A stretch of 64,000 nt of DNA from Atopsyche davidsoni (GCA_022113835.1 JAILWY010000025.1:7518501-7582500); one strand, 5' to 3'; positions 1-13,690 are shown, counted from the first letter of the stretch. Notes: generated by a model from the letters alone, not told the origin. Program-made: numbers and translations.

Positions 1-149
1 CGGACAATGAGATCGCAATTAACCCAATAACGAGTAGCCATGGCTGGTAAAAGGTAATAGTGAGCGCTTTGATGGTAAAGCACCTAGATTTGATTTCGTA
101 CTGTTTTGAGACATTAGAAATTTATCGGTTGCGCTAGAATTTTTAGAAT

Positions 150-715
150 TTTTTTTTTTTTTATATATTTTTTATTTAATGGAACTGGTATTTATTTTGT
201 AATACTCCATTTTAAGTCAAATTTTTGGGCAAATATTAAAAATGATATAATAAAATAAAACCATGTGGTTTTGGAGACTATGTTATATAATAAACGTAGT
301 CTCCAAAACCACTTGGTTTTATTTTATTATATAATTTTTAATATTTACCCAAAAATTTGACTAAAACCAATCATAATATGCAGAACCATGTCCTGAAGAT
401 GATTTTGAATTATTTCAGGTTTTTTTGGTGTGATATCTTAGTTGAATATATTTTTTTAAATATATTTTTTGATTAATGGAACCGGTATTTATTTTGTAAT
501 ACTCCATTTTATTACAATAAAATAAAACCAAGTGGTTTTGGAGACTACGTTATATAATAAACGTAGTCTCCAAAACCACTTGGTTATATTTTATTATATA
601 ATTTTTAATATTTACCCAAAAATTTGACTAAAACCAATCAAAATGCAGAACCATGTCCTGAAGATGATTTTGAATTATTTCAGGTTTTTTTGGTGTGATA
701 TCTCAATTGAATATT
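150..715. repeat. Two tandem copies of a hairpin-forming repeat
   Basis: Two adjacent copies (about 150-455 and 455-715) share a 'ggtatttattttgtaatactccatttta' opening in two parts, a central palindrome and the closing segment ctgaagatgattttgaatta followed by gtttttttggtgtgatatct. In copy 1 the hairpin arms are about 69 bases (216-284 and 293-361) with few mismatches. In copy 2 the outer part of the left arm is missing and the arms are 516-551 and 560-595. Likely a foldback or MITE-type element that was tandemly duplicated. Confidence 0.75.
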
Positions 716-912
716 TTTGAATTAAATACTTGAGTGATTTTCCACATTTTAATTTTTATTAGTGAATTTTTTAACAGTGCAAGTGTAGCAAAATTGACAG
801 TTTTATTCAAAGAGTTCACTAATAAAAATAGAAATGTGGAAAATCACTCAAGTATTTTATTCAAAAATATTAAAATGGAATTCCACCAAGTACTCTCTGT
901 CAAAAATATTGA
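711..912 (+). mobile_element. Palindromic retroposon copy with 13-base target duplication
   Basis: The element is bracketed by atatctcaattga at 698-710 and 913-925. It begins with an inverted arm (acttgagtgattttcca), has a degenerate centre, then the direct arm and the family tail ending caagtactctctgtcaaaaa. The 63-residue frame here is a repeat artefact. It belongs to the same family as 31783-32013 and 59021-59114. Confidence 0.75.
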
Positions 913-925
913 ATATCTCAATTGA

Positions 926-2450
926 TCAAAGTACGTGTCCTAAATTTGATTTTCCACTATTTTAAAATTTAACTATTTATTTATGTGAATATATTTTTTA
1001 AAATTCCACTAAACCTTATCCTCGAACTTTGATTGGGTTTTGTTCTAATTTAAGCTGAATGAAACAAAAAGTCATGTTTAGGTAAAAGTAACTCTAAAAA
1101 AAAGGTTAACTGAATGTTGATTTAAGGTAAGTTAACTGAATGCTGACCTACATTTGTTTTTATTATTTTTTAATCTTCATAAATTTACTTGTACTTTCGC
1201 ATTTGATTTAAAATTAATCCAATTGTCGTTTTATTTTAAATATTAATTTAAAAAAAAATACAAAACGTGAACTTTCTTGTAATAATATTGCATCAAAGCC
1301 TTTAACTCAGTAAATAGCACTCAATGAAAAACGTGAATCGTTATTATTTAGAAGTATTTTGTACTTATTTATAAAATTGTGAATGCATTGAAATAATACG
1401 TATAAAGAGATAAAATTAATACGCGATTATTAATTATAGAATTTATTTCAGATGAAACGACGGGAAAAAAATATTCTCATCTCGATGTTTTAATGCAAAG
1501 CACTTTTTGAATTTTCAAAAAACTGTGTGTTTACATAAAATATACATAATACATGCCTCGATAATTTTTTGAAATGTAGACAAGTTTTAATAAGTATGTT
1601 CATAGATTTTAGTAGCAGATGATATGATTTATTTTCGCAGGTGTTGAGGTGTTTTACTTCTCCAACGTTTCAGTCCCCACACTGGGACTATCTTCAGGAA
1701 TTTATAGATGGTCCCAACCCAACACCCAAGAGACCAAGTTATAACATTTAGGTGATTATAATAAGTATACAAGTATCACATTTTTTTATGTTTATTGTAG
1801 TCCATAACCACACTCCTCTACAATAATAAAAAAACCACAAAAAAAAAACAGAAAAACAAGGTCTTAGAAACATCGAGACAAAATGCAGCTATGATTATTT
1901 TGATATTCTTGTGTTCTACGAAAAATTGCTGAAAATTTCCATATAAAATGAGATAATTAATTTTTCTCTAGTCTAAGCTTACCAATGTTGAAAAAATATA
2001 TATTAAAAGTGAAATTGATTTCAGAGGTTTCACGTTTTATTTCAACGAGCAATTAAAATTTTGAGTATCAAGTAGGATCTTCGAATAATTGAACCAGCGA
2101 ATATATATCTTGGTAGACGCGTCGTATCCTCTTCCCGCAGCCCTTATCTTGAACCTCTTGAGAAGGAACCTGAAATCAAATAAGAGGGATGATCGGGGGA
2201 GCTCTGATTGGATCTCGAGTACTCGTGTGTCCTGCTAGAACATTTGCATTAAGGACGATACTGTATTTACATCTGGGAATCGATTCTCTGTTTCAATGTT
2301 CTCCATTAAGAATACTTATCTTTCTTTGCACCAGTTGGAGGTTGTTCTGGAGGCACACTACTAACACCATAGCACCAAGGTTATATTCTAACCGGAGTGA
2401 GTGCTCTGAGGATGTGAAATATTTTTTTTTAGTATCATAATATTTTTATA
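926..2450. other. AT-rich intergenic region
   Basis: No gene is supported. A stem-loop plus GAAACG-type repeat end (tcagtccccacactgggact) lies at about 1668-1700. The more complex segment 2180-2400 has short open frames but no recognisable protein. Confidence 0.5.
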
Positions 2451-2452
2451 TT

Positions 2453-2472
2453 AACCTAACCTAACCTAACCC
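2453..2472. repeat. Short interstitial (CCTAA)n telomere-like run
   Basis: Just over three and a half units of CCTAA, the complement of the arthropod telomere repeat TTAGG. Such short runs occur inside insect genomes and do not show a chromosome end. Confidence 0.7.
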
Positions 2473-4051
2473 AATATATTATTTAGAGACTTGTGAAGCT
2501 GCCTACAAACGTTGGTGGCGAACTGAGGTTGTTTTTTTGTCGAAACTAAAAAAAAACACTAAGAATAAGAGAGCACTATCAGTTGCAGGGATGGAAGCAG
2601 CTTTTATATATGAAATATAATAATAAAATTGAATTTTGTCATGTGTTAAATACCTTAAAAATATCCAAGTGTCAGTATTATGAAGAAGGAGTTTACGAAG
2701 AAAGTGGAAATAGCAGGTATGTCAGCAGTTTGAGGTATCCAGCACCAATTACGGCAGTGCCCAAATTGCTGCGTCACGCCACTTGGTTTTTTGAACGCAG
2801 GGTGATCACAAAAAATACTATATCAGTGGTGCTGGTTAAGTTGAAGTTTGCTTTAAAGAGATTTTAAAAATACCGTGACATATACCGTGACAATAAACGA
2901 ATCGATCTATATTTTATTTTAAAAAATCTGTATTAAAAAAGCGATGTGTTTGTTGAGTATAACAGAACCAGTTTTTAAAAAAAAAAACAGGTTAATCATA
3001 AAAGTATGATCAAGTAGAGTCAAAAGAGCCTGCTATTTTTTTCTTGGAAAACACTCCCGCAAAATTACCGTAAATTTGTAAATCTATATTATGAAGACAT
3101 AACCTATTACTCTCATTAGTATGGGCAGTGTACCAAGATAACAACCTCTAGTAGCGGCGGAGAATACAAGAGCCTCCGCAGGTGTAGTCTGTCCTGTAAA
3201 ATCTGACCTAATAATACACAGGGATGTTTTTTTTATCGTCACAGCTCTCAAATTCAAAAGGGGGTTTATTAATGTCATATCTGATTTCGATGTGCATATA
3301 GAATGTACCCCGATTAAACCCAAGAAAATATTCGACCTGAGCAAAGAATTCAAATTGTGTTTTATTCAAATAACGGCCGCTTGAACCTGCAAACACTAAG
3401 CCTATTTTTTTCAGCATATTATTATATTATTTATTTAAAAATAATACGTCCTCTCTGATCTCCCCATTTTGTTTCTTAGCGTTTGTAATGAAGTAGTAGA
3501 CATGAAATTATTGTATAGGAATTTGCTTTTGAAATACCTTGTCGAGGTGAGGGGGCTTTTGCTATTGTTTCTAAAACTTGATACAGAATGAGTATCAGAT
3601 CTAAGGAATGGATCATATGATAATGCTATTGGGCAGCACCAATACGCAGACTTTTTATTTCAAGAACCCACTTTTCTGTTCTCCCTAAGAAATCACTAAT
3701 ACAGCATAAATTTATTCTCAATGAGAAGGTCGCCAACTTCTTCTGAGAAGAGGGACTCGATGAAGATTTAAAAAGACTATACATGTAAACAGTTCATCCG
3801 TTTTTTTTTATTTTGCGTCATGTTTTCGTGGTTCAAACTCAGCGCACTATAGTAAGTAACCCAACAAACCATTTGCAGTGTATTTCGATGTCTTCCTACA
3901 GTACAAGTAGAATAAATTGACGGTCGGTCTGAATAGCGGAGACGTGAACCTACATTACCTGGCTTAGCCGACGCAATCAGTCGGTGATTGTGTCAGTTGC
4001 ACTGAGAATCACTTCCTTTGCGATCTTCTAGGGTGCTGCGTTGTATTTGTA
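2473..4051. other. Intergenic region with decayed retroelement pieces
   Basis: An open frame at 2583-2867 and two overlapping minus frames at 3084-3417 are not recognised. The minus frames look like one broken coding piece split by a frameshift. About 3490-3770 resembles the LINE-derived block at 25880-26060: both have a gtaatgaagtagt start, a cttgtcgag box and end near gtcgccaac. Confidence 0.35.
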
Positions 4052-4503
4052 TTAAAACACACTATAAGCGGGTAACCAAATTGACTAAACTGATGTGCGA
4101 GGCGGACGAAATTCGCGTAAAATTGCGCGTGTGAAATCTAGTCTATACACTCTTTGATTTGCATGTAGTCAAATAAATCGTTTCCTATAAAAAGTTGAAC
4201 CACTTCATACACACTTTGTGGATTACTTGGCATCACAACAACACCACTTTGTCCTAAAAAATGTTCAATAATTGGAGATTATCATTCTCTGACCACTCCA
4301 CTTCTTCATTGTCACTGGACGGTATTGGTAGAAGTAACGTTGACGAGTCTAAACAAACATTACGAGCTGTAAACCTAAAGAGTAAAATGATTTTCTGCCG
4401 CTTTTAGAGTGAACACATTCAAAAAGGTATTAAAACGCGTCACGCTTTTAGACAGCAGTCCGCGAAACGGGTACTAGTACCCGCCCCGCCTTTAGTGTGT
4501 TAA
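4052..4503 (-). mobile_element. piggyBac-like non-autonomous element, copy 1
   Basis: Flanked by TTAA (4052-4055 and 4500-4503), with ends of the form TTAA-ACACACTATAAGC and GCCTTTAGTGTG-TTAA. The interior matches the copies at 9923 and 58290 and carries remnants of the first part of a piggyBac-type transposase in antisense, broken by stops. TTAA duplication is diagnostic of the piggyBac superfamily. Confidence 0.75.
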
Positions 4504-7500
4504 CATTTCGGTCCCGGCACTGCGACCATCTTCACGATGTTTTTTTTAATGAATTAATTTGGCATATTGGGTGTTGAGCTGCTTGAGGTTTTCAGTACTC
4601 GCACCACTCTATATATAAATATTTTTATAATTTGTAATATTTGTGAATGTAATCGGTACACTCATGAAACGACGAAAATATTCCTTACATAAAACAATTT
4701 AAATTTTCAGAGCAACAGTAGATTTATAAGAAACAACTCAGGGTAACAATATTCATGGAGTGAGTTTAAATCATATTTGTGTATCGTAAAAAATGCGGAT
4801 TTATTATATAAATAATTATTATTGGTATGAAAATTTAATGCTTTTTAAACTCACGGTAAACTATTCGTTTTTTTTTTTGTTTTTATATTTATTTATGTTA
4901 TTAATTACTTCAGAGTTTTTATGGTTGTATTCACTTACACATTATCGTAATTAATACATCCAGTCTTTGTGGAGTGATATCGCATTTGCCGGTAGTAAAT
5001 TTGCATTTTCTCGCAGACTTTTACTTCAAACTATTAATCATTTGATTCTGAAAGGGAAACCGCATGAAAAGTATTTACACGCATCAATTGTCGCATTTCA
5101 CTATGTTTATTGTTACACAACGTACAATCGTGATTAGAACCTCCCTTAGCTTTGTGGTGCAACTACGAGAACGCAATATAAAACTGAAGTGTTTCCGGTT
5201 TTCATAGAAGAGAAATATGACAAAAAATATATTTAATGAGTGCGTTTTGATTTTGTGAGATTACGTTTTTCCTATTAAGTTATATTCAATTTTTTTGACA
5301 AACTGTACTTGTTAGAATCTTGTTTTGATATACTTATCTCATTGACAATAATACTTTACGTATTTTTGAAAAAATGTATACCGTAAACCAAAGTGTATGA
5401 GTATTTGATAAACGTAATATCTGAAATGCTGATCTAACCACTGTTATCTCTATCATGTGCTTTATGTATTCAATGTATGAGTTTTGGCATGGAAAATAAT
5501 AATTATGAATATCTTAAATGCTTTGGTATGGTCTTGGGTTGCATGTGGTGATGTGTTTTCATTTGGCTTGTATGTGAAGAATTAATCGAATCAAACGCAC
5601 GAACCTGCCATTAGTCTGGAGAAAACCATGCCTGGCGTTAAATTTCAATGCGATTGTCACGATTGAAAAAATAGTAAATAAACCTGCGAATGATATTAAA
5701 CTGAATTACACGAACAATGTTACAGATTGTTAGCAGCAGCCTGTTTCCATGGAAATGAGTACACGTGTGATAATTGCATATTTATTGAAACATACCAGAA
5801 AAATAAAGCCTGTTGTCAAGGTTAAAAAAATATATAAATATTCAAAACGAAATTTTAAACGTATAAGTAACTATTTATTTTTCTAGAATGAATAAGCAGT
5901 AAAGTAGGTTACATGAGTACTTATGAAATTAAAATAAATATTTTAATATATTCGAAATAGATTATATATTCGTTTAAAAAAACCATGCAAACTACGCTAA
6001 AGATAATCTTAAAGATCGGTTTGCTTACCGCATTTTGCTATAAAATTTAAATAATTTTAAATAAAATAACAGTTATGTGATAGCATAGAGCAGATTAGAA
6101 TCGCGACCCCAATTCGGATGCATCATTTTATGGAGGTGTTATGGTGTCTTACAGCGGAAACGGTTTCAATTCTATTGTTTTGCCATAAGTGGCAGCGAGC
6201 GGTAGACACTAATAAACATGTAAATCAAAGAGATTATTCAGATCCTACAAGCCAGTTCGTATTTTTTTTCAAGCTGATTCGAGGCTTGTCCACGATTGAC
6301 TGTTTTAATTTGTGATACTCCACATGGAAACAGCAACTGCCTAATATATTTAATTGTTTTATTTAAGCAAATATCATGTGGCTAAAAAATTACTCAAATA
6401 ATAAACAGCGGACGCTTTTGGTTTTTGATGATTGTCAAAATTGGCCTTCCAAAAGGAAATGGCTGTTTTAATTCGTAACATAAGCATTTAAGACACAAAA
6501 TGAATATTTAAATACTTTGTTCTGAGTAAGAAAATTAAGGGGAAACTCAAATTTATATTAAATAATTAATTAAATATATTTTTAGATTTATTTTAAATGT
6601 ATTTTCTACCCTTTCAGACTCGAAAATTCAGAAAGTGTTCTACTTGAAACAGCAAGTGTTTTCCTAAAAGTAATATATTAACTTCATTACGAAAATTTTA
6701 AACCGAACTTACAACCAAGTTACGCTCGGTGTTATTTCTTGTTTCCGACAAATAAAAGTCTAACTTTACTTTACACGAGGCGGATGTCGAGGAAAAACAA
6801 CGTTTTATTACGTTTAATTTTAACTTATAAATAAATAAAAACTTACTAGGTTGTTTATTGTAAAGGTTTTTAATTATTATTGCCTTAACGTTTTTACTTA
6901 CCAGTTAATATGATTACCTCATTTTTTTTTTTATTAAGTTCTTTATTTATTTTTTGTGTCTATCTTCATGAAAATAAACATAAAAAAATAAACTGTTGTT
7001 TTGTTTTTTTCATTACTTATTTTTATATTTTGACTAAAATGAGTAATATGGAACAGTTAATTTTGTTAATAAAATAATATTTTAATGTGTAAAAGTTAGT
7101 GGTACAATTTTCGTCCCATTGATAATATCTATTATTACAATAATATATATTATTATAATTACATTTGTAAAGATATTTTATATTAGAAATATTATAAAGC
7201 TTTATTAAAAATATAATTTTATATATATACCATTGAACGGTGAAAGAGTGAAAAATTCAATTAAATTTTCTTTTGTTAGTAGTTTTATTTTTTAAATTTA
7301 TTTTGGTTTTTAAAAATTGATATATTAATTAAATTATCCTTTTTTTTGTAATTTTATATACTGATATATTTTCTTAACCTAATTTATTAAAAAAAATATT
7401 TAAAATACAGATTAACGCAAATAAAAAGAGTTCATTTTTTTTCTACTGATATTTTTGAACTTAAATTTATTTATTTTTTTCATATTATTGGATAATTTGA

Positions 7501-8879
7501 AATGATCTTGAATATGAATAAATGTCGATTTTAAATATTCATATTATTTTTTTCTCACTAAGAGGGAAAGTGTTTAAATAAATTCAATTGTAAGTTATAA
7601 ATGCTAACCACAATGTTATTGTTCACGAAACCTTTTCAGTTTGAATAAAGTGATAAGTATCAAATCTTATTAATTTATAAGGCTTTACGGAATCATGAGT
7701 ATTGAATTCTAATAGAGTTATTGACTTGGCAAATAATTACATCAAATGTTTACTCAGTAAACATAGAGATGACTGAAGTTCTGAGCAAGTGCCATCTTTC
7801 AGTAAACAGAATTTATTGGCTTTAAAACAATATTTGACTACGAATAATGCTGCTAAATGGCCTGTTGAATTGCCTCCACGTTGAGTTCTAAGTGCTCCCA
7901 TGATGTTTACATTTATTTGTTACAATAATATTAATTATTTATATTACTATAATTGCATATAATACTGATAATAAGGAGGGTACCATCACGTATAATGATT
8001 ATCTGTTTATAAGTCGGTTTAATAACTATACCGATATTGATATTTTTGTCAACATATAATGTAGTCTGTCGTCTATTTATGTTGCACCATTATACTGTCT
8101 TGGGATATGTCTTTTGAAGTTGTATGCTTTTAAATGAATAATATTAATATGAATTATCATAATAAAAGTGTATGTTGACACGCTCTTTATGTTAGGAAAG
8201 CAACTTAATTTTTCAAGCTCCCTGAAATTAAAATTAAGATTGACTATAAAACATATTTGATATTAATAAAGGTTTAAAGCACTTACTTATGACATTATCT
8301 GAAATCTTCAAATGTTGTAGATATACAAATTAAGCTGTTTAATAACAATAAAATATGTGACAATGTTTTAGAATTTATTCAAGGGTTTAGTGCTTATTAA
8401 CTTAGGGTTAACTTCACATAGTTAGAAACAGGAAATAACGTTAATTACTAAATCAATTATAACTACAGTGCATGCAAAGCCTTTGAGCTACAGAGAACCT
8501 TGTCTTGTGTATTCCCTCTGTTCTCTACTATAATACGACTTAAGTTTTGTCGAGTATTCTAAATACGATGTTGAGTTTCAACAACTCTCTATACGAACCT
8601 GGCAAACACTATACAAACTCAGTATAGTAATAAAATGCAAGGTGTTCCATGGAATTGCTTGAGAAGGCACGTGTTGTTACTTTGTGAACGTTTATAATGA
8701 TATAAAACAAATAAGGTTGTGTAACGAAGCTTTTAACTGTGACCGTATTCACCTTTAAAAGGATCTTTCAACGTCTTAATCTTATTTAAGCTTTTTTCAG
8801 ATTATTAATAATATATAATTATTAACTTCTTTACAGGAAAATGTTGCTGGTTGTTTTTCAAAAAAAGTTAAGAGTGAAT
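4504..8879. other. AT-rich intergenic region without supported genes
   Basis: A repeat-end motif (catttcggtcccggcactg) lies just after 4503 and an atgaaacgacgaaaat motif near 4664. The rest is low-complexity AT-rich DNA. The 65-residue frame at 6118-6315 has no recognised similarity. Confidence 0.5.
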
Positions 8880-9085
8880 GTATGAATTTTTTTTTAAATT
8901 TTAAAGCCTTTGACTGTTGCGGCTCCAAGGACAGCTCCTTAAGTAGGCTGCGTTGCAAGAGAGAGCGGAAGACGATGATCGCGGGCATGGAGGTGATGAC
9001 CAGGTCAAGAGCGCGGCAGGTGCCTCCCAGGTGACCCCACCTGGGATCCTCTTCATCAATTCTTCGAAATTCAGTATACGACTAT
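8880..9085 (-). pseudogene. Possible retroposed coding fragment with A-rich tail
   Basis: On the minus strand this GC-rich island has an open reading of about 50 residues, including DEEDPRWGHLGGTCRALDL and MPAIIVFRSLLQRS, and then runs into AAATTTAAAAAAAAA. The compact coding-like block with a 3' A-rich end suggests a retroposed transcript end or LINE 3' end. A second frame through the same block is also open, so the true frame is uncertain. The family is not recognised. Confidence 0.3.
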
Positions 9086-9589
9086 TCAGAGTTTGAGAAC
9101 CAATAAACGAAGCTGAAAAGCTAGCACATGAAAAGCCAAATAGCTAGGAGACTACAAGGTTTTGAAAAAGGAAGCGCTCATTATAAAAAAAAAAACTTTT
9201 TATATTCATTGTGATTTAGTATAAATCTGAAAGGCACGAAAATGCAGTTTTGTGCAGTACATCTGTGATTTAAAAATAAACGTTTTTTTATTCATATATG
9301 AAACGACATGAAAACGACACAATTTTTTTAGAGACACAGGGATTTGAGTCAATAACTTAATGGCTTATGCGGCTAGGTGCAGTAAGCTTAAAAACTGAGC
9401 AAAAATTCCACTGTGCGTTGAAAATATTTAAAACATATATACACAATAATCATGATGACGAATTCACATAAAATCACTGGTTCATGAAAATTTTATACGT
9501 AATATTTAATTTACGTGTATCGATATGCTGAATGTTTAAAATTAAGTGTGTAATGGTGGGCGCTTCGACTTCTCTCACACGCCGCCGCC

Positions 9590-9705
9590 GATTGGAGATG
9601 TCGATTTTTTGCCCGATCGGGACCGAACCCTGGTCCGCGTGACCGACAAGCCCACTTAGGGCATCCGTACGTGTCGACTACCATGCCAATTGACCCTGTT
9701 TGCCA
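9590..9705 (-). repeat. tRNA-derived SINE fragment
   Basis: The minus strand holds an A-box-like TTGGCATGGTAG near 9684-9695 and a B-box-like GGTTCGGTCCC near 9622-9632, at roughly the spacing found in tRNA genes. Flanking stems do not form a real tRNA. The 80-residue minus frame over it is not a gene. Confidence 0.45.
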
Positions 9706-9922
9706 CCGACGTCTTTGCGAAGCACGCGGTGGAGAACAATTGGAAAAATGCACCGGCCTGAGAGGACGATGGCCTGCATTGAGCGGATAACCACGAGAAA
9801 TATGTAAATTACGAGTTCAGACTTAACAGCCAAGTATACATCGCAATTTATTTTTTCTCATATTTAAAATAACTACATCGTATGTTTGATATCAGCGATG
9901 GTAAACAAGGACTTTAAAATAA

Positions 9923-10287
9923 TTAACACACTTTAGGCGTTTAACAAAATTGCACGTGTGAAATCTAGTCTATACACTCTTTGATTTGCGTGTAGTCAAA
10001 TAAATCGTTTCCTATAAAAAGTTGAACCACTTCATACACACTTTGCGGATTACTTGGCATTACAACAACACCACTTTATCCTAAAAATTGTTCAATAATT
10101 GGAGGATTATCGTTCTCTGACCACTCCACTTCTTCATTGTCACTGGACAGTATTGGTAGAAGTAACGTTGACGAGTCCAAAACAGACATTTCGAGCTGTA
10201 AACCTAAAGAATAAAATGACCTTCTGCCGCTTTTAGAGTAACACATTCAAAAAGGTACTAGTACCCGCCCCGCCTTTAGTGTGTTAA
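9923..10287 (-). mobile_element. piggyBac-like non-autonomous element, copy 2
   Basis: TTAA at 9923-9926 and 10284-10287 brackets ACACACTTTAGGC and GCCTTTAGTGTG ends. The body aligns with copies 1 and 3 but lacks about 25 bases after the 5' end and a block near the 3' end. Non-coding. Confidence 0.75.
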
Positions 10288-10413
10288 TATACTTTTAATA
10301 AAAAACCTCATGCTTTGCAAGTGAAATGGTGAAGAATTGAAAGTTCCCCCAAAAAAGAAGTAAATCATTAATAATACGAACAAAGATCGCAAGTGATTTT
10401 AAAAGTGATACCG

Positions 10414-10519
10414 ATGCCTCGTACAATTATTTTATTTGTTTGCTTTGCATTCGTTGCTGGATTTTTAATTAACATTTCGTTTCTAACAAAGTCACTCACC
10501 TGGAACCGCCCGAGCGCAG
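10414..10519 (+). CDS. Speculative signal-peptide first exon
   Basis: ATG at 10414 opens MPRTIILFVCFAFVAGFLIN, a good signal-peptide or anchor profile, in 35 codons plus one base up to a donor GCGCAG|GTGAGC at 10520. No matching second exon, TATA box or known family was found. A chance AT-rich hydrophobic frame is quite possible. Confidence 0.2.
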
Positions 10520-10619
10520 GTGAGCGAATCACTCACCGGTTATTACAATTAACGGACCGATTAGTTACCTGTTACCACATTAGTAAATACACGTCGGTAA
10601 TCTTATGAGTGTGTGTTCA

Positions 10620-13369
10620 AACGTGGCTTTGAGTGTCAAGGTAGATGAATCCATGGTTCGTGTATTGAAAATTAGTTTTGTGTGTGTTTGGTATTGATTG
10701 TGCTAAAGATTTTATGATTCAGACATGAAACGTTGAACAAAAAAAGAAGGTAATTTTTTTTAAAACAAACGTGTTTTTAGTATTATTTTACTTTATTTAA
10801 GTTTATATACATACTTTCATAAACCGTTATCTTCATAGTCTATTTTACTTAACAAAGACGCGATCGAATGATTTGCTTATAGTAATTTGTCCGTTTCACA
10901 AATAAAGATCTATTTTTGATAGCAAATTTCATACGCCATTTGTATAAAAAAGAGAGTTGCGGATTTATTAATTAATAAATAATGTTCATTGATGAATATC
11001 TTTATATTCTGACGGTTGTTATTATTCGAAATGTTGCATTATTTCTAAAAAAAATATGAATATGAATGAAACAAAGTAAATCTTCACGGAGTTTAATTTT
11101 AACAACATACCCGAGCCGAAAGGAGAATAAATTCATGTGAAAACGCAGCATGACACCTTTTCATGAATACTGCTTTAGTTAAGGTCTCTACAGTGGTTTC
11201 TTTGATCCTTCATTTACACATTTACAGGAACGCAGGGTTGTAAATAATTTAAACACACGTGTACTCTGGCCGCTACTAATGCCGACTGACGCTAGATCGG
11301 CAGGTTTAATTACAAATCATACAATACAGGCCGTTCAAAGAACACAGGTGATGATCTTTTGCATTCAATCTGAAACATCAAGATCATCTTCGCTACTAGA
11401 GAACGTAATCAGCGGTTGGCTCTATTTATACACACGCCTTGCACATAAAAACTGACACAACTACACGCTTCGTCATCAGGGTCGGACTTTAGCATATTGC
11501 ACGTCACCCAGGTACAGTTACTATGTCTGATACAGAGTCTGCATATGTTTTATCTTTAATTTTGGGACACTTTGACTCCGAAATATGATTTTAAAAAACT
11601 CCCATAAGATAGTCTCAGTACCGGAACAAAAACGAAAAAAAAATTGCGATTTTTTTGACGCTTCAGTCCTATTATATTATTTGATCACAAATCCCTGAAA
11701 TGACGTTGAATATATTTTTAATTTCTTGTTGTAACACAAAAAATGTCAATTAATTCATTGCGTTGCTGTTAATAATAAAAATACTTAATATAAAAATGTT
11801 TATCACTGAATATAAATGAAAAAGTTATCTTTCTTGATTATATGCCCCCGACCTAGAGAATGTATGAGAATCCATTTAGAGATACGCAAAGTTTGCGGAC
11901 AGATAACGGTCAGTCATTTAATAAATGTTGCTTTTCACTGTCATGTGGTCTCTGTAAAAATATTTTCATAGGTTTAAGTAGCAGTAGATATAAAATTATC
12001 TTGGAATTTCTAGGGTTATTTTAGTCGTTTTGGTACTAAATTTGGAAAAAAATACTACGCAGCAAGAAACTCAAAAGTCATATCTGTATCTAAATTTTAA
12101 ATGCACAGGATAAAAATAAATACCATGTACCTCTAGTAAAGTTAATGCTGTTAATGCTGAAATTTCACATTGATATGTGCCATTGTCTTTGCAGCTGAAA
12201 AGTTACAGCCACCTGTTGTAAATTATAAAGTAAGCTTATACGGTACTTGTACTTGCCTTACAATTTTTCGAATTAAAAATGATTATTCGTGATTATTTTT
12301 TATTGCAGTTCTATTAGAGGCTTTTGGAGTGTAATTGTTTTTAATTTCACTTTAATACCGCTTACTAATAATCTTGAATGTACCAGAAAACGAAATCGGA
12401 GCCTACATTGAATATTTCTATAATTTCTAAAGCGTTATTAAAAGCAAAATTATGAGTTGTATTTTTTACTAAGAGATTTCAATCTTTAAATAAACGTCTG
12501 TTTTAGAGAATTTATTAATAATCTATGATAAGTTTAATGTAAATAATCAAAACAACACCACCTTTCTAAAAGTAAGATGAGTATGATATACCGTGGCACA
12601 AAATAAAGCCTTATAATGCTTCAAACTCGATAGCTTGAAGACATAATAATATTGAACTTTATTTTTCTTATGAAAAATAAAGATTGTTGAGGCATAATAA
12701 TTAATTATGAATATAATACCAATATATTGATTTATATTTTTTTGATATAAGCGATCGTTTTAATTAGAAAAATACGTTTTATTAGGTATTAAGTTGAGTT
12801 TTATATTTCATAAAGATTCAACATTTTGAGTGCTCTTAAGATGTCTCTAGCACCAGGACCAAAACGGTGAAACATTAAAAAAGAAAAATCCAAGCTGAGC
12901 ATTTACAATTTTTAAATACTTCAAATAAATAAAAAAAATATCTTTTCTCCAAATTAAAATACGTAAATAACGTTACGGTCTTAAGTATATAAAAACTAGG
13001 CTAAAGTAAAATTAGTTTACTTTAAAACTGTCGAAATACAACCTTATTAAAAATGCTCAAATGAATTCTTTGGCCATGTGGCTTAAAAGTACAAATAACA
13101 GTTACCAGAGACTCATTACTTCGCTTTCGTTGAGAGATTAGTCTAAAGTAATTATTTTTTTGGTTTAATACATAGTTTACTGAGCGGACGGCTGAGCACT
13201 GAGCAGATAAAAAAAGTTACTCATTAGACCACGTGCAGTATCACACCTGAATCTTGCATTTTAATATCTCCGTTTTATTCAAAATGTAATTTATTGTAAA
13301 ATAATGTATCTGTTGATCCAGAAAAAAAAATTACAGCAGGTATTGGAAGTATGTTTTATTCTGTTGCCT
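10620..13369. other. AT-rich intergenic region
   Basis: No coding region is supported. Repeat-end stem-loop motifs (cagtaccggaac near 11610, caccaggaccaaaacgg near 12849) mark old retroposons. The segment 11250-11480 is less AT-biased, function unknown. Confidence 0.5.
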
Positions 13370-13690
13370 TTTCTCATATGAGGTTGGTGACGATTTCATC
13401 GAACGTATTTCTATCTAGCAGTCTCACTAATCCACGTGAACTCCCTTTTTCGATTTTTCTTTATACACTCAACTGGAGGATGCCATACTTATTTTAACAA
13501 AAAATATGGAAAAATAATACGTCAAGAGTTCCTTTTCATTGCGCATTCTGTGCAATACTATTTGTGACGCTGTCAACCCATTCTTCTATACAGCCACAAT
13601 GCTATGTAGCTGCCATGAGTGTCTAAGCTTCGACTGCATAAGAGAAAACTGAGACGACATAACATTTAGTGAATCTCATACAGTAGAACT
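13370..13690 (-). mobile_element. Non-LTR retrotransposon (LINE family A) 3' fragment
   Basis: It aligns in antisense with 25267-25690: gaggttggtgacgatttcat, tctcactaa, ctggaggatgccatac, gcgcattctgtgcaa and gagacgacataaca boxes in the same order. It is the decayed C-terminal end of a LINE reverse-transcriptase frame, interrupted by stops. Confidence 0.5.

Noticed and set aside
2453..2472. Chromosome end suggested by (CCTAA)n
   Set aside because: The run is only about four units and lies between ordinary sequences.
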